DNA of 64,000 bases from positions 186,001 to 250,000 of the forward strand of contig JADKBN010000002.1 of assembly GCA_016715065.1 (NCBI GenBank). Direction: 5' to 3'. Shown piece by piece: positions 1 through 9,043 of the stretch. The number at the start of each line of letters is the position of its first letter. The first letter of the stretch is position 1. The notes beneath the pieces are model-generated. The model did no database searches, was not told the origin of the DNA, and worked only from the letters and a program-made list of their open reading frames with translations. Made by a program: the position numbers and the translations under genes. The DNA is from Fibrobacterota bacterium (lineage in GTDB: Bacteria; Fibrobacterota; Fibrobacteria; UBA5070).

Positions 1-10
1 TTCCCTCGGG

Positions 11-1558
11 TTGTACGGATCAAGCAACAGCCATTCCACGCAAAAAATCCTATTCCTGATCGTGGCCGGCCTGGTGTTGTTCGCGTTGGGACTCGTGGCT
101 CCCAGCGGATCTTCCGACGAAGCTTTGCCTGAAAGCGGAGATGACCTTCTCGTGCGGCGTTTTGTGGGCGATCTGGTCATGGTGGAGGTGGGCGCGGGCA
201 AAGGCACGGACATGATTCCGACGTTCGAAGGCTGTTGGCCGCTGTCGTTCCCCCTGGGATGGAACGACGACTTTCCCGAAGGTGGAGAGGTGGACATCGA
301 AGCGGTGGAGTATGAAAGTCCCGGCATCCATGGGAGCTTCGACCAGTCCTTGTGGGTGGTTTCGATCCAAGGAAAGCGGTCGCTCCAGGCGGAGGCCAGC
401 GCGGGGGCGTTGTTGTCCCGAGCAGCAACGCCGGGAGTTTGGTGGATGACAGGTATCGTTTTCCTTGGATTGCTGGTCTGGCAGCCCAGTCTTCCCGAGG
501 GTGTGCAGGCAAGCCAAGTGCCGGGAATCCTCCGAAGCAAGCCGCCGGCTTCCGTCGCGAGTCTGGACGAAATCCGTCAGCTCGATCCTGGTCCAGGCAG
601 GGCGCTTCGGCTCGGCCCCCATGTCCTGGTGGAGGCTCCGGGGGGGATGTCGGGAATGGCACTGGCCTTCGCCGGGGGGGCTACCTTTGTCGAGTCGCTG
701 GAGGAAACCGTCGATTCGATCCAGCGGCGAAGATCTTCCCTGCCGGGTGCGATCGAACGCGCCAGAAAGGAGTGGGCAATGATCGACAGCCTCCTGTCGC
801 AACGAATTCCCGCGAGGGAGTTCGCCTGGCTGAGAAAGCTTCCGGAAGAGGAACGCAGGCCGATACTGGAGGCGACGCAACGCCGAAGATTGGGTCGGAT
901 CGAAAAAGTTCGCGAGGCGGTACTTGGCACACCCGGCGCCGATTCCGGGATGTTCGCGGGAAACGCGGCATGGCTTCGCTTTGTCAGAAACCGCGCGCAG
1001 ATGGTCGGCGCGCTCGCATCCGCCCGGGACAGTTTCGAAATCCTTGCCGTCATGCAACAATCCATGTCTTGGTATCTGGCCATGCTGGGAGAGAACGCGA
1101 GCGGATCGATGGCCTCCGTGGAGTCCCTGGTCCAGAACGATCGATGGAATACAGCTCTCAAGGGGTTCGGACTCGGAAGGAACTCCGGCGTGTCGGAGGA
1201 TTCCAAGGTTTGGCTCACGGGAGCGGGCGGTTCGCGCCTGCCCTGGAGCGTGGAGGAATTCCCAGGCGCGGATGGCTCGGCATCCTGGGTTGGTTCGGGT
1301 TTCCATCCTGCGGGACGGATCGTGGCCGTCCAGTCCAAAACGCGCAGAGGATGGTTTTTCACGGACGGGCACAAGACCGCATCCGACCTGTTCGGGTGGC
1401 TTTCGCAATGGATGGTGGTGGTCGCCCTGATCGCCGGATGGATGCTCATCGGTCTCGCCCGGCGGCGGCGATGGGCGTGGGCGAAGGATCGCGCCAGACA
1501 AGCCAGCCGCGAATGGTGGGCGACCAGGAACACTGCCGACCCGTGCGAAGCTAGCTAG
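11..1558 (+). CDS. Membrane protein of unknown function (5' end may lie outside window)
   Basis: I do not recognise a family. The reading frame is open to the left edge of the window, so the TTG at 11 is only the first usable start and the protein may be longer. As read it has 515 residues. Hydrophobic segments lie at about residues 12-31, 142-159 and 462-486; the last is followed by an Arg-rich stretch (LARRRRWAW), which suggests a cytoplasmic C-terminus. Between the second and third segments is a charged, probably helical region (about 190-440) rich in Arg and Glu. The gene converges on the thioesterase gene and overlaps its end by 8 bases. Function unknown. Confidence 0.6.
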   Translation: MYGSSNSHSTQKILFLIVAGLVLFALGLVAPSGSSDEALPESGDDLLVRRFVGDLVMVEVGAGKGTDMIPTFEGCWPLSFPLGWNDDFPEGGEVDIEAVEYESPGIHGSFDQSLWVVSIQGKRSLQAEASAGALLSRAATPGVWWMTGIVFLGLLVWQPSLPEGVQASQVPGILRSKPPASVASLDEIRQLDPGPGRALRLGPHVLVEAPGGMSGMALAFAGGATFVESLEETVDSIQRRRSSLPGAIERARKEWAMIDSLLSQRIPAREFAWLRKLPEEERRPILEATQRRRLGRIEKVREAVLGTPGADSGMFAGNAAWLRFVRNRAQMVGALASARDSFEILAVMQQSMSWYLAMLGENASGSMASVESLVQNDRWNTALKGFGLGRNSGVSEDSKVWLTGAGGSRLPWSVEEFPGADGSASWVGSGFHPAGRIVAVQSKTRRGWFFTDGHKTASDLFGWLSQWMVVVALIAGWMLIGLARRRRWAWAKDRARQASREWWATRNTADPCEAS

Positions 1559-1958
1559 GCGCCAGGATCGCCCGCAGTTCGGGTGGTGGTCGACGCGGTT
1601 TTCCGGAGGCGTCCATGCATACGTGGGTGGTCCAGCCGCTGGCCAGCAGCTCGCCTTCCAGGGATCCGCGATGGGTCCGGTAGTCGAACCTCACCCGCAA
1701 TCCATCCACCAGCGCGACCGCAAGTTCGATGGCCAACTCGTCGCCGTAGCGGGCGGGAGACAAATATTGGCAATGCGCCTCCAGCACGGGGATGGCGAAT
1801 CCCTTGGCCTCCAGCTGGTCGTAGGGAAGGGCGTTGGCGGCGAGCCACTCCGTGCGGGCCACCTCGTAGTACACGAAATGGTGGGCGTAGTAGACGAACC
1901 GCATCTGATCGGTCTCGCTGTAGCGGACCCGCACCCGGGACACGTGGGGAGCGGTCAT
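1551..1958 (-). CDS. YbgC/4-hydroxybenzoyl-CoA-type acyl-CoA thioesterase
   Basis: A 135-residue single hot-dog-fold protein, the normal length for YbgC/FadM-type thioesterases, which hydrolyse acyl-CoA thioesters in the cytoplasm. The family signature is near the N-terminus: YSETDQM then a VYYAHHFVYYE-like stretch, with Asp17 in the usual catalytic position. The ATG overlaps the stop of the upstream NtrC-type regulator in an ATGA junction, so this is the last gene of the lptC-lptA-lptB-kinase-regulator operon. In other bacteria YbgC-like proteins are often linked to envelope genes, which fits an operon that starts with lipopolysaccharide export genes. The natural substrate cannot be read from the sequence. 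Confidence 0.85.
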   Translation of the reverse strand: MTAPHVSRVRVRYSETDQMRFVYYAHHFVYYEVARTEWLAANALPYDQLEAKGFAIPVLEAHCQYLSPARYGDELAIELAVALVDGLRVRFDYRTHRGSLEGELLASGWTTHVCMDASGKPRRPPPELRAILAPS

Positions 1959-3358
1959 TCCGCGTCCAGCCTGACCATGCCCAGGTCCTTCATCTTCTGC
2001 TGGAGGCTCTGGCGGTGCATGTCCAGCGCCTGGGCGGCCTTGGAGACGTTGTTGCCGCAGGCTTCCAGGTGGTGGGAGATGAACTTGCGCTCGAATTCTT
2101 CCATCACCTGCTGCTTGGCCTCGCGGAAGGGAAGCTCCACCGAAACCGGCGCGATGCCCAGCCATCCCGGCGTCCCCTCGAGGGAATCCGCGACCTGGCT
2201 TCGCGTGCGCTCGGGCCCGACTCCCAAAAGTTCCGGGGTGATCTGGCGGCCGCGCACCAGAACGCAGGAACGCTCCACCGCGTTGCGCAGTTCGCGCACG
2301 TTTCCCGCCCATTGCGCGCGATCGATGGCGGATTCGGCCGCCGGCGAAAATTCCAGCGGACGGTTTCCGGCGTAATGGCGCAGAAACTGGCGGGCCAGCA
2401 CCAGGGCGTCGCCCGGCCGTTCGCGCAACGGGGGGATCCGCACCGACAGCACGTCCAGCCGGTACAGAAGGTCTTGACGGAATCTGCCTTCCGCCACCAG
2501 GGCGTGCAGGTCGCGGTGGGTGGCGGCCACCACCCGGATGTCCACCTCGATGGTCCGCTCCGATCCCAGCGGTTCCACGATCCGCTCTTCCAGCACCCGC
2601 AGCAGCCGCACCTGGGCCTCCCAGGGCATGTCGCCGATCTCGTCCAGGAAGAGGGTTCCCTGGTGGGACTGGCGGATTCTGCCGGGACGTGCCGAGGTGG
2701 CCCCCGTGAAGGCGCCCTTTTCGTGTCCGAAGAGTTCGGCTTCCACCAAGGTGGTGGGCAACGCGCCGCAGTTGACCGCGACGAAGGGGCCGGTGCGACC
2801 GGAGCGTTCGTGCAGAAAGCGGGCGATCATCTCCTTGCCGGTTCCGGACTCGCCCAAAAGGAGGACGCTGGAGGCGGTGGGTGCCATCAGGGCCAGGTCT
2901 TCGCGCATGCTGCGCATGGCCGGGGAATCGCCCAGGAGTTCGCGCGTGGGGCGCGAAGAGTCGGTTTCGCGTTGGAGCAGGTCCAGGGTGGTGCGCTCGC
3001 GGCCAAGCGAGGCGGCGCGTTCCAGCACCATCACCAGTTCGTCCGCGTCGGCGGGCTTGGTCAGGTAGTCCGTGGCGCCCTTGCGCATGGCCTCCACCGC
3101 GACGCGCTCGGAGCCTTGGGCGGTGAAGAACACCACCGGCGGGGCCCCGGCGCGACCGGCCAGGGCGGAAAGCGCGGTGAGCCCGTCCATGGGGTCCATC
3201 TGGTAGTCCAGCAGGATCGCATCGAAGGGTTTGGCGGGCGAGAGCGCGAGCATCTCTTCGCCGGAGGCGGCCTCCACCACTTGGTGGCCCGCGGATTCCA
3301 ACAAGCGCCGGGCACCGTAGCGGGCGCCGGTTTCGTCGTCGACGACAAGGAACTTCAT
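1955..3358 (-). CDS. NtrC-family sigma-54-dependent response regulator
   Basis: A 467-residue regulator with the three classic domains. The receiver domain (1-120) has the acidic pair VVDDE at the start and phospho-acceptor Asp51 in ILLDYQMD. The AAA+ domain has Walker A GESGTGKE (169-176), the sigma-54 contact loop GAFTGA (215-220) and Walker B TLFLDEIGD. The C-terminal Fis-type helix-turn-helix is NNVSKAAQALDMHRQSL. It should activate sigma-54 promoters when phosphorylated. Its ATG overlaps the stop of the sensor kinase gene (ATGA), so the two form a cognate pair. The reading frame stays open far upstream, but the ATG at 3358 starts exactly at a receiver domain. Confidence 0.95.
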   Translation of the reverse strand: MKFLVVDDETGARYGARRLLESAGHQVVEAASGEEMLALSPAKPFDAILLDYQMDPMDGLTALSALAGRAGAPPVVFFTAQGSERVAVEAMRKGATDYLTKPADADELVMVLERAASLGRERTTLDLLQRETDSSRPTRELLGDSPAMRSMREDLALMAPTASSVLLLGESGTGKEMIARFLHERSGRTGPFVAVNCGALPTTLVEAELFGHEKGAFTGATSARPGRIRQSHQGTLFLDEIGDMPWEAQVRLLRVLEERIVEPLGSERTIEVDIRVVAATHRDLHALVAEGRFRQDLLYRLDVLSVRIPPLRERPGDALVLARQFLRHYAGNRPLEFSPAAESAIDRAQWAGNVRELRNAVERSCVLVRGRQITPELLGVGPERTRSQVADSLEGTPGWLGIAPVSVELPFREAKQQVMEEFERKFISHHLEACGNNVSKAAQALDMHRQSLQQKMKDLGMVRLDAE

Positions 3359-5346
3359 GGGGTCTCCCAAGCGAGGCGGAAGATGGTCTTGCCCGGGACC
3401 GGGCGGTGCTCCAGGCGCGCCTTGGCGTCTTCGGCCTTGGTGCGGGAAATGTACAGCCCCAGCCCCGTGCCGCTTTGGGAAGCAAGCGGACGGAACAGGC
3501 GGGGGAGGATTTCGGCGGCGATCTCGCCCTCGTTTTCCACCTCCAGCGCGGGACCTTCGGGATCCAGGCGCACCAGGACGGAGCTCCCCTTGGGTGCGTG
3601 CGCCATGGCGTTTTGGATCAGATTGAAGAGGATCGCCTTGAAGTCGTTTTCCGACATCGGGACCGCGCACGCCCGGTCCGTCACCACCTGCAGGCGGAGT
3701 CCGCGATGGCGCGCTTCGGCGGAGAGCAGCCCCGCCACGACGTTGACCGTTTCCGGTGCGTCCTTGCACGTTTCGCGGTCGCGGGCGAACAGGAGCATGC
3801 GCCGTACCGTCGCGTCCAGTCTGTCCACCTCGCCCACCACCACCGTGAGATCGCGGTGCAAGACGGAGTCCGCCGGGGCGTCGCGCATGGCCGCCGATGC
3901 GACGTTGCGGATGGCCGAAAGCGGATTCTTGATCTCGTGGGCCGCCGATGCGGAGAGCAGTCCCAGCATGGCCAGCCGTTCGGTCTCCTGGAGGCGGCGC
4001 TGGGTCTGGACCGCCTCGCGCAACTGCTTGCGCGAGCGGAGCACGCGTTCGCAGGTCCCTTGCATCGAACCCAGCTTGGTCAGGATTTGTCTAGGCATGG
4101 GATCCGCCAGGGCGCTGGCGCCCAGGGCGACCACCCAGGAGGAGTCGGGGCCATGGACCGGAAGCAGCGTGCGCGCGCCCAACTCCTGCCAGGCGGGGAT
4201 TTCCGAGCGGGACGTGGCGTCCATCATGGCGATCGGTGCGGCCTCGCCCCAGGCGCAGGAGCGGATCTCCAGGATGCGGGCGACGCGGGGGTCGGTGGCG
4301 GGGAGCACCACCGCGCGACATTCCAGGATGGCGCTTAGGGTTTTCGCGAAATGCGGGGGGAGGTTTTCTTCCGAAAGACCGGACGCCCACAACTCGGATT
4401 CGAGATCGGAAAGTTTGTGGGATTCGTTGGTCAGCTCCCAGTTGAGCCATTGGAACAGGCTGCGTCCGGCGGTGATCGACAACGGGCCCATGGTCCCCAC
4501 GAATCCGAGCGACGCCATGGCCCAGGCCCCCAGATGATCCAGTTCGGAAAGGGGCCATAGGAACTTCCCGAACATGTACAGCAGGAATGCCCCGGCGAGC
4601 CATCCCGCCCGCCGCCACCCGGAGCGGGTCACGGATAGCGCGACGGATTCCGTCCGGTAGCACGCCCAGATCAGCGCGGCGGGGGCCACCAGATGGGTCA
4701 GGTCGTGGAGGATCACCCACTGGTAGCGGCCAGGCCCGGCGTATCCCCAGTAGATCTTGAGGGCGAAGGCCACGGCGGAAAGTGGCGCCATCACCAGAAA
4801 AGCCTTGCGCAGGGGGCGCGCCACCGATGCCTGGGATGGGTCCATTCGGGCGAGCCCCAAGGTCAGAAGCACGATCGCCACTAGGTTGGTGACGATGTCG
4901 GTGGCCAGATACACCCGCACCACGGGCTCCACGTTGGCCAGGAAGGTTTCCATGGGGTGGGTGGCCACCTGGATTCCGCCGCGCACCAGGGTGGCCAGCG
5001 GAAGCAGGTACCAGACCGGCCACGGAATCCGTTTACCCGCGCCCGTCCAGCGCACGAGTCCGTGCAGCAGAAACCCCGATTGGATGTTCAGCACGGAGCC
5101 CTTGACCAGATCCAGGACCATCGACACCATCGGGAATCGGCCGTAGGAGATGGTCTCCAGGTTCAGCGCACTGAACACGGAAGCGAACCAGATCGACCAG
5201 CACAGCGCCCACCCGAACAGTTGCCCGTTGAACCAGAGCGTGCGCGCGCTCGTGGAGCGCGCCAGCACCAGATGGAGGTATCCCAGGGCTCCTGCGCCGA
5301 CCAGGATCAGCTCCACGACCTGGGTGAGGTCCAAAGGGAATCCCAC
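3355..5346 (-). CDS. Membrane-bound sensor histidine kinase, partner of the NtrC-type regulator
   Basis: 663 residues. The first 310 or so are strongly hydrophobic, with about seven to eight membrane helices forming an integral membrane sensor. A GAF-like linker follows (about 330-450). The kinase core has its H-box in SAAHEIKNPLSAIRN (His near residue 470), an N-box NLIQNAMAHAPKG and a G-box SGTGLGLYISRTKAE. The arrangement of many membrane helices, GAF-like region and HisKA/HATPase core is that of NtrB-like kinases, such as those described with PEP-CTERM/exopolysaccharide systems; this comparison is inference. The start lies one base after the lptB stop, and the end overlaps the regulator start. 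The signal sensed is unknown. Confidence 0.92.
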   Translation of the reverse strand: MGFPLDLTQVVELILVGAGALGYLHLVLARSTSARTLWFNGQLFGWALCWSIWFASVFSALNLETISYGRFPMVSMVLDLVKGSVLNIQSGFLLHGLVRWTGAGKRIPWPVWYLLPLATLVRGGIQVATHPMETFLANVEPVVRVYLATDIVTNLVAIVLLTLGLARMDPSQASVARPLRKAFLVMAPLSAVAFALKIYWGYAGPGRYQWVILHDLTHLVAPAALIWACYRTESVALSVTRSGWRRAGWLAGAFLLYMFGKFLWPLSELDHLGAWAMASLGFVGTMGPLSITAGRSLFQWLNWELTNESHKLSDLESELWASGLSEENLPPHFAKTLSAILECRAVVLPATDPRVARILEIRSCAWGEAAPIAMMDATSRSEIPAWQELGARTLLPVHGPDSSWVVALGASALADPMPRQILTKLGSMQGTCERVLRSRKQLREAVQTQRRLQETERLAMLGLLSASAAHEIKNPLSAIRNVASAAMRDAPADSVLHRDLTVVVGEVDRLDATVRRMLLFARDRETCKDAPETVNVVAGLLSAEARHRGLRLQVVTDRACAVPMSENDFKAILFNLIQNAMAHAPKGSSVLVRLDPEGPALEVENEGEIAAEILPRLFRPLASQSGTGLGLYISRTKAEDAKARLEHRPVPGKTIFRLAWETP

Positions 5347-5347
5347 C

Positions 5348-6148
5348 CTACCCCAGACTGAAACGCTCGCCCAGGTAGTGGCGGCGGGCTTCGGGATCGT
5401 TGGCCAGGAACGCGGAAGTCCCTTCGGTCAGGATCTGTCCGCCAAAGAGGATGTAGGCGCGGTCGGTGATGGCCAGCGTCTCGCGCACGTTGTGGTCGGT
5501 GATGAGGATTCCCAGGCCTTTTTCGCGCAATCCCGCCACGATCGACTGGATGTCTTCGATGGAAATGGGGTCCACTCCCGCGAACGGCTCGTCCAAAAGC
5601 AGGAACGCGGGATCGGCGGCCAAGGCGCGCGCGATCTCCAGGCGCCGCCGCTCGCCGCCGGAAAGCGTCAAGGAAATGGATTTGTGCAGGTGCGAAATCC
5701 GAAGTTCCTCCATCAGCTGGTCGCAGCGTTCGTGGCGGCGCTTGCGGGGCATGCCGCGCACCTGCAGCACGGCTTCGATGTTTTCCCGCACCGAAAGGCC
5801 GCGGAAAATGCTGGGCTCCTGGGCCAGGTATCCCAAGCCGCGGCGGGCGCGACGGTACATGGGCAACTTGGAGATGTCCTTGCCGTCCAGGTGCACCTTG
5901 CCGAGGTCGGGACGCACCAGGCCGGTGATCATGTAGAACGTGGTGGTCTTGCCGGCACCGTTGGGGCCGAGCAAACCCACGATCTCGCCTTGGGAAACGC
6001 TCACATGGACGCCGTCGACCACCCGGCGGCCGCCGTAGGTTTTGCGCAGATCGGAGGCCTCGATGCGACGCACGGGAGCTGCCGGAGCGACCGGCGCCAT
6101 CATCGGCTCCGGCTGGGGGTCAGTCGACCTTGGTTCGTTCGGTTCCAT
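5348..6148 (-). CDS. lptB: LPS export ABC transporter ATP-binding protein LptB
   Basis: ATPase that powers lipopolysaccharide extraction from the inner membrane by LptFG. Walker A is GPNGAGKTT (61-69), the ABC signature is LSGGERRRLEIARAL and Walker B is LLLDEPFAGVDP, followed by the LptB-typical ITDHNVRETLAI. With the start at 6148 the protein has 266 residues, about 25 more than usual; the extra N-terminus is Pro/Ala-rich. A second ATG at 6103 (residue 16) has GGAG just upstream, would avoid the 29-base overlap with lptA and would bring the length closer to normal. AAGGGAA lies before 6148, so both starts are possible. It sits between lptA and the sensor kinase gene. Confidence 0.95.
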   Translation of the reverse strand: MEPNEPRSTDPQPEPMMAPVAPAAPVRRIEASDLRKTYGGRRVVDGVHVSVSQGEIVGLLGPNGAGKTTTFYMITGLVRPDLGKVHLDGKDISKLPMYRRARRGLGYLAQEPSIFRGLSVRENIEAVLQVRGMPRKRRHERCDQLMEELRISHLHKSISLTLSGGERRRLEIARALAADPAFLLLDEPFAGVDPISIEDIQSIVAGLREKGLGILITDHNVRETLAITDRAYILFGGQILTEGTSAFLANDPEARRHYLGERFSLG

Positions 6149-7268
6149 AGAAGGTTCCCTTGGCGTTGCCGTCGATGCGGATCTTGCCGATCCGGCCGTT
6201 GTCGAAGGCGATGCGGATGTTCTTGCCGCGAGCTTCGTTGCGGCCCTTGTCGGCGTTTTTCTCGCGGTGGTGGTAGATCGATCTGGCGTGTCCGCGCACT
6301 TGGGCGAGACTCATCTTCCCCGCGCTGAATTCCAGACGCAGGGTATCTCCCCACATCTCGTCGGTGCGGGTGGTGTCGCGGTTGGAAAAGCTCGTGCCGC
6401 GCGCCTTGCGAGTGACCAGCAGGCTGCGGAAGGCGTCGCCTTCCAGTTCGGCGAGCAATGTGTCGCCGAACACGCGCGCGGTCTGGATCAGCCCGGCGGA
6501 ATCGGCGTCTCCCACCACTTCGCCCCGCGCATCCTGGAGCACCAGGACGCGATCGATCCGTTCGCGGCGCATGTCCACGTCCAGCACGATGCTCTTGCCG
6601 GAAAGTGTCTTCTGGGCCAGGGCCGCCCTGGGCGTGCCTTCCAGACGGAGCTTCTTGGATTTCTGGTCCAGGGTGGCGGTGTCGCAGGTGGCCCGCAGGT
6701 CGCCGCGACGGATCTGGACCTTGCCGCGGGCCTGGGCCACGGAATCCCGCTCGCGCCACACCAGGCTTTCGCCGCGGATTTCGGTGGTGTCCAAGGCGAC
6801 GCCGGATCCCGTGTCCGCACTGTTTTTGCCGGTGCGCCGGAAGATGGGCGAGCGGGTCGCCTCGGCGGTGCGGGCGTGGCGATCGTAGCGGATGGTGCCC
6901 GCTTCCAGGCTCACCGAGCCGCTGGAATCCACCAATCGCGCGTTTCCTTCCGCCCAGGCGGAGCCGGAGGTTCGTTCGTAGCGGCCGGAGGCGGAAGTGA
7001 GATGCCCGGAGGGGTGCTCCAGCCGGAAGTCGCCTTCGAAACGGACCTGGTCGATGGAGCGGTCCCAGATGGCCTGCCGGGAGGTGAACTTGACGTCGCC
7101 GCGGTGGAATTTGACATTTCCTGTCAGCTCCACGAAAGCGCCCCGGTTTTGCACCACGAAGTGGTCCGCGCCGTCCAGCACCAGAGGCTCGTTGGCGGCC
7201 GGCTTGTTTTGGGGTTTGGCAGAAAAGCCCAGGGCCGCAAACAGGACCACCAGGATCGCGGTGCGCAT
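6120..7268 (-). CDS. lptA: LptA/OstA-like periplasmic LPS-transport protein
   Basis: 382 residues with an N-terminal signal sequence (hydrophobic residues 4-16, then SAKPQN). The rest is made of beta-strand repeats of the OstA/LptA jelly-roll type, e.g. VELTGNVKFHRGDVKFTS and ALAQKTLSGKSIVLD. It is about twice the length of E. coli LptA, so it probably contains a double or extended bridge. Known role of the family: forming the periplasmic bridge that carries LPS to LptD. The ATG overlaps the lptC stop by one base, and lptB follows, the conserved lptC-lptA-lptB order. The start at 7268 is the first codon before the signal sequence; frame that continues upstream is antisense-like and was left out. 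Confidence 0.85.
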   Translation of the reverse strand: MRTAILVVLFAALGFSAKPQNKPAANEPLVLDGADHFVVQNRGAFVELTGNVKFHRGDVKFTSRQAIWDRSIDQVRFEGDFRLEHPSGHLTSASGRYERTSGSAWAEGNARLVDSSGSVSLEAGTIRYDRHARTAEATRSPIFRRTGKNSADTGSGVALDTTEIRGESLVWRERDSVAQARGKVQIRRGDLRATCDTATLDQKSKKLRLEGTPRAALAQKTLSGKSIVLDVDMRRERIDRVLVLQDARGEVVGDADSAGLIQTARVFGDTLLAELEGDAFRSLLVTRKARGTSFSNRDTTRTDEMWGDTLRLEFSAGKMSLAQVRGHARSIYHHREKNADKGRNEARGKNIRIAFDNGRIGKIRIDGNAKGTFYGTERTKVD

Positions 7269-7864
7269 CAGTTGGTGCCACCGTTGGGGGGAAGGAAGGG
7301 GAACGATCCCAGATCCTTGAATTGGCCGCGGATGTCGGAAAGGATTTCCCAGCGATTGAGATAGGCGTCCGAGCGGAACCCCTTGCCGGTCAGAATGTCG
7401 CCGTTTTCGGTTTTGACCCGCACCCGTGCGTTGGTGTGGATGCGATCGGATTCCTTGTCGAAGATGATGGAATCGGTTTCCAGCTCCATGCCGGACTTGT
7501 TGGATCCCACCACGTGCCCCCGGGCGAAGAAAAATCGCATGCCCCGGTCCATCGTGCCGGAATCGGCCACGATGTGGGCCGCGATGTCGCCTTTTTGGGT
7601 GAAGGCGGTCAGATCCACCGGTTCCGCCCATACCCGTTGGGAAGTGGGATCCTGCCGGAGGGTTTTGGTGATCATCCGCCAGGTCAGGGTGTCGCTTTGC
7701 CAGAAATTCACCCGCGCCCCGCCACGGAAGAACGCGTCGACAGGCTTTTGCGGCATCGCGACGGTGTCCAGCACCCGTGTGGTCTTCCGTTGCTTGGGAG
7801 GCTTTTCCAGGCGACAAGAGGTGACACAGAGCGTCAAAGTGATGAGGAAGAGAAGTTTGCGCAT
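7268..7864 (-). CDS. lptC: LptC-like LPS export lipoprotein
   Basis: 198 residues. The N-terminus MRKLLFLITLTLCVTSC has a lipobox (VTSC), so this looks like a lipoprotein rather than the single-helix LptC of E. coli. The body has the short beta-strand pattern of the LptC/YrbK family (DTLTWRMITKTL, AHIVADSGTMDRGMRFFFARG, GDILTGKGFRSD), including the frequent unit in which a target form is compared with a gained modification. It is the first gene of the operon with lptA, lptB, the sensor kinase, the NtrC-type regulator and the thioesterase. The 117-base gap to the divergent gene at 7982 should hold the operon promoter. Assignment rests on domain pattern and gene order. Confidence 0.8.
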   Translation of the reverse strand: MRKLLFLITLTLCVTSCRLEKPPKQRKTTRVLDTVAMPQKPVDAFFRGGARVNFWQSDTLTWRMITKTLRQDPTSQRVWAEPVDLTAFTQKGDIAAHIVADSGTMDRGMRFFFARGHVVGSNKSGMELETDSIIFDKESDRIHTNARVRVKTENGDILTGKGFRSDAYLNRWEILSDIRGQFKDLGSFPFLPPNGGTN

Positions 7865-7981
7865 CGGCAGAGAACTAAAGGTACAACCTAGAACCGGCGA
7901 AAAACTCGGATGCAGTGCGCACGGAACGACCTGCATCCCATCCCGATGGAGGGTTGTGGGTTTAGAGTATTTTGGATCGCC

Positions 7982-8980
7982 ATGCCTTTCCATCGCGCCC
8001 CAGGCGCAAAACGTCTGTTGGTGCGAGGACTCGGGTCGTTGGTCCTGTCCTTGGTGCTGGTGGGGGCTGTATCCCAACCCCAGGCCGGAAGTCGGAAGTC
8101 GGCCCGCGTCTTCCGGGGAGCCGCTTGCCTCCCCCTTTCCGGCGATCTCGCCCCATTGGGCGTGGCGTTTCGGCAAGGTTTTTTGGCGGCCCTGGATTCC
8201 ACCGCCGATTCTACGGTGCGGTGGGACTGGCGTTGGCACGATGGTTTGGGCGACCCGCTGGAAACCTCCCGTTGGTTGGAGCGGCAAACCAGGGATTCCG
8301 CGGATCTGGCCCTGGTGGGGATTTCCAGCGCCACGGTGAACTTGGGCCGCTGCCCGCTGGAATGCATGGTGGTGGGTGACGGAGGGGTGCATGCGAAGGA
8401 CTCGCTGCGCTGGGACCTGTGGACTCCCGCCCAGCGCCAAGCCCAGCGGCTCCTGGCCAGACTTCGCGAAGGAAAGCCGCCGCGGGGGGTGGTATTCGAG
8501 TCCACCGGAGCGTGGGCGGAGGTGATCCACCACGTGTCCGACTCGATGCCGGATCTGCTGTTGATGCCCCACGACCTGGACAACACCCGCTGGGACGAAC
8601 CGGTGCGCCAGATCCTGGTGACCAAGCCTCGCACGGTGTTGTTTTGGAACGGACCGGTGGATGCGCAGTCGTTTTTGGGGAGAAGACTCGCCTGGACGGT
8701 GCTTTCGCAGGCCCAGATTTGGGTTCCGGAGGGAACGCAGATCCCTGCCGGACTTGCTGCCCAGCCGATGGCTCCGCTTTGGCAGGCGCAGACTCCCGCC
8801 GATTCCGTCCAGATCAAGCGATGGCATCAGTGGGGCAGGGAGGTCGGACTTCATCTGGCGCAGGCATCGCATCTGCGGATCCAGGATTCCTTGCCTCAAT
8901 TTCGGCAGGCCTTCCGAAAGGTCCCCACGGATGCTACCGTGGAAGTCGATTCATCCGCCTGGTTCCCAAAGGGGCCTTGA
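7982..8980 (+). CDS. Periplasmic-binding-protein-like exported protein
   Basis: 332 residues from the ATG at 7982. Just after Arg/Lys residues there is a hydrophobic segment (about 19-35), a signal sequence or anchor. The mature part begins ACLPLSGDLAPLGVAFRQG, then a helix and DWRWHDGLGDPLETSRWLE. This resembles type I periplasmic binding proteins and the LpoA/LivJ-like group, where a PLSG..A..G pattern opens the first lobe. No transporter genes are adjacent, so a role as a binding or scaffold protein is only inferred. It is transcribed divergently from lptC. Another ATG at 7910 is open in frame but would put about 24 extra residues before the hydrophobic segment. Confidence 0.65.
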   Translation: MPFHRAPGAKRLLVRGLGSLVLSLVLVGAVSQPQAGSRKSARVFRGAACLPLSGDLAPLGVAFRQGFLAALDSTADSTVRWDWRWHDGLGDPLETSRWLERQTRDSADLALVGISSATVNLGRCPLECMVVGDGGVHAKDSLRWDLWTPAQRQAQRLLARLREGKPPRGVVFESTGAWAEVIHHVSDSMPDLLLMPHDLDNTRWDEPVRQILVTKPRTVLFWNGPVDAQSFLGRRLAWTVLSQAQIWVPEGTQIPAGLAAQPMAPLWQAQTPADSVQIKRWHQWGREVGLHLAQASHLRIQDSLPQFRQAFRKVPTDATVEVDSSAWFPKGP

Positions 8981-9043
8981 AGGCGACGCGGTTCGTTTCC
9001 GGCGCTTGGCAAGCGCCACGGCAGGATAAGGGAGGGGTTCATC

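Noticed and set aside
1583..4537. Very long open frame opposite the two-component genes
   Set aside because: It runs antisense to clear protein families and reflects high GC at third codon positions; its translation shows no family motif.
9001..9017. Palindrome GGCGCTTG-G-CAAGCGCC as a terminator
   Set aside because: No T run follows on either side and it lies just before the dehydrogenase binding site; it may be chance in GC-rich DNA.
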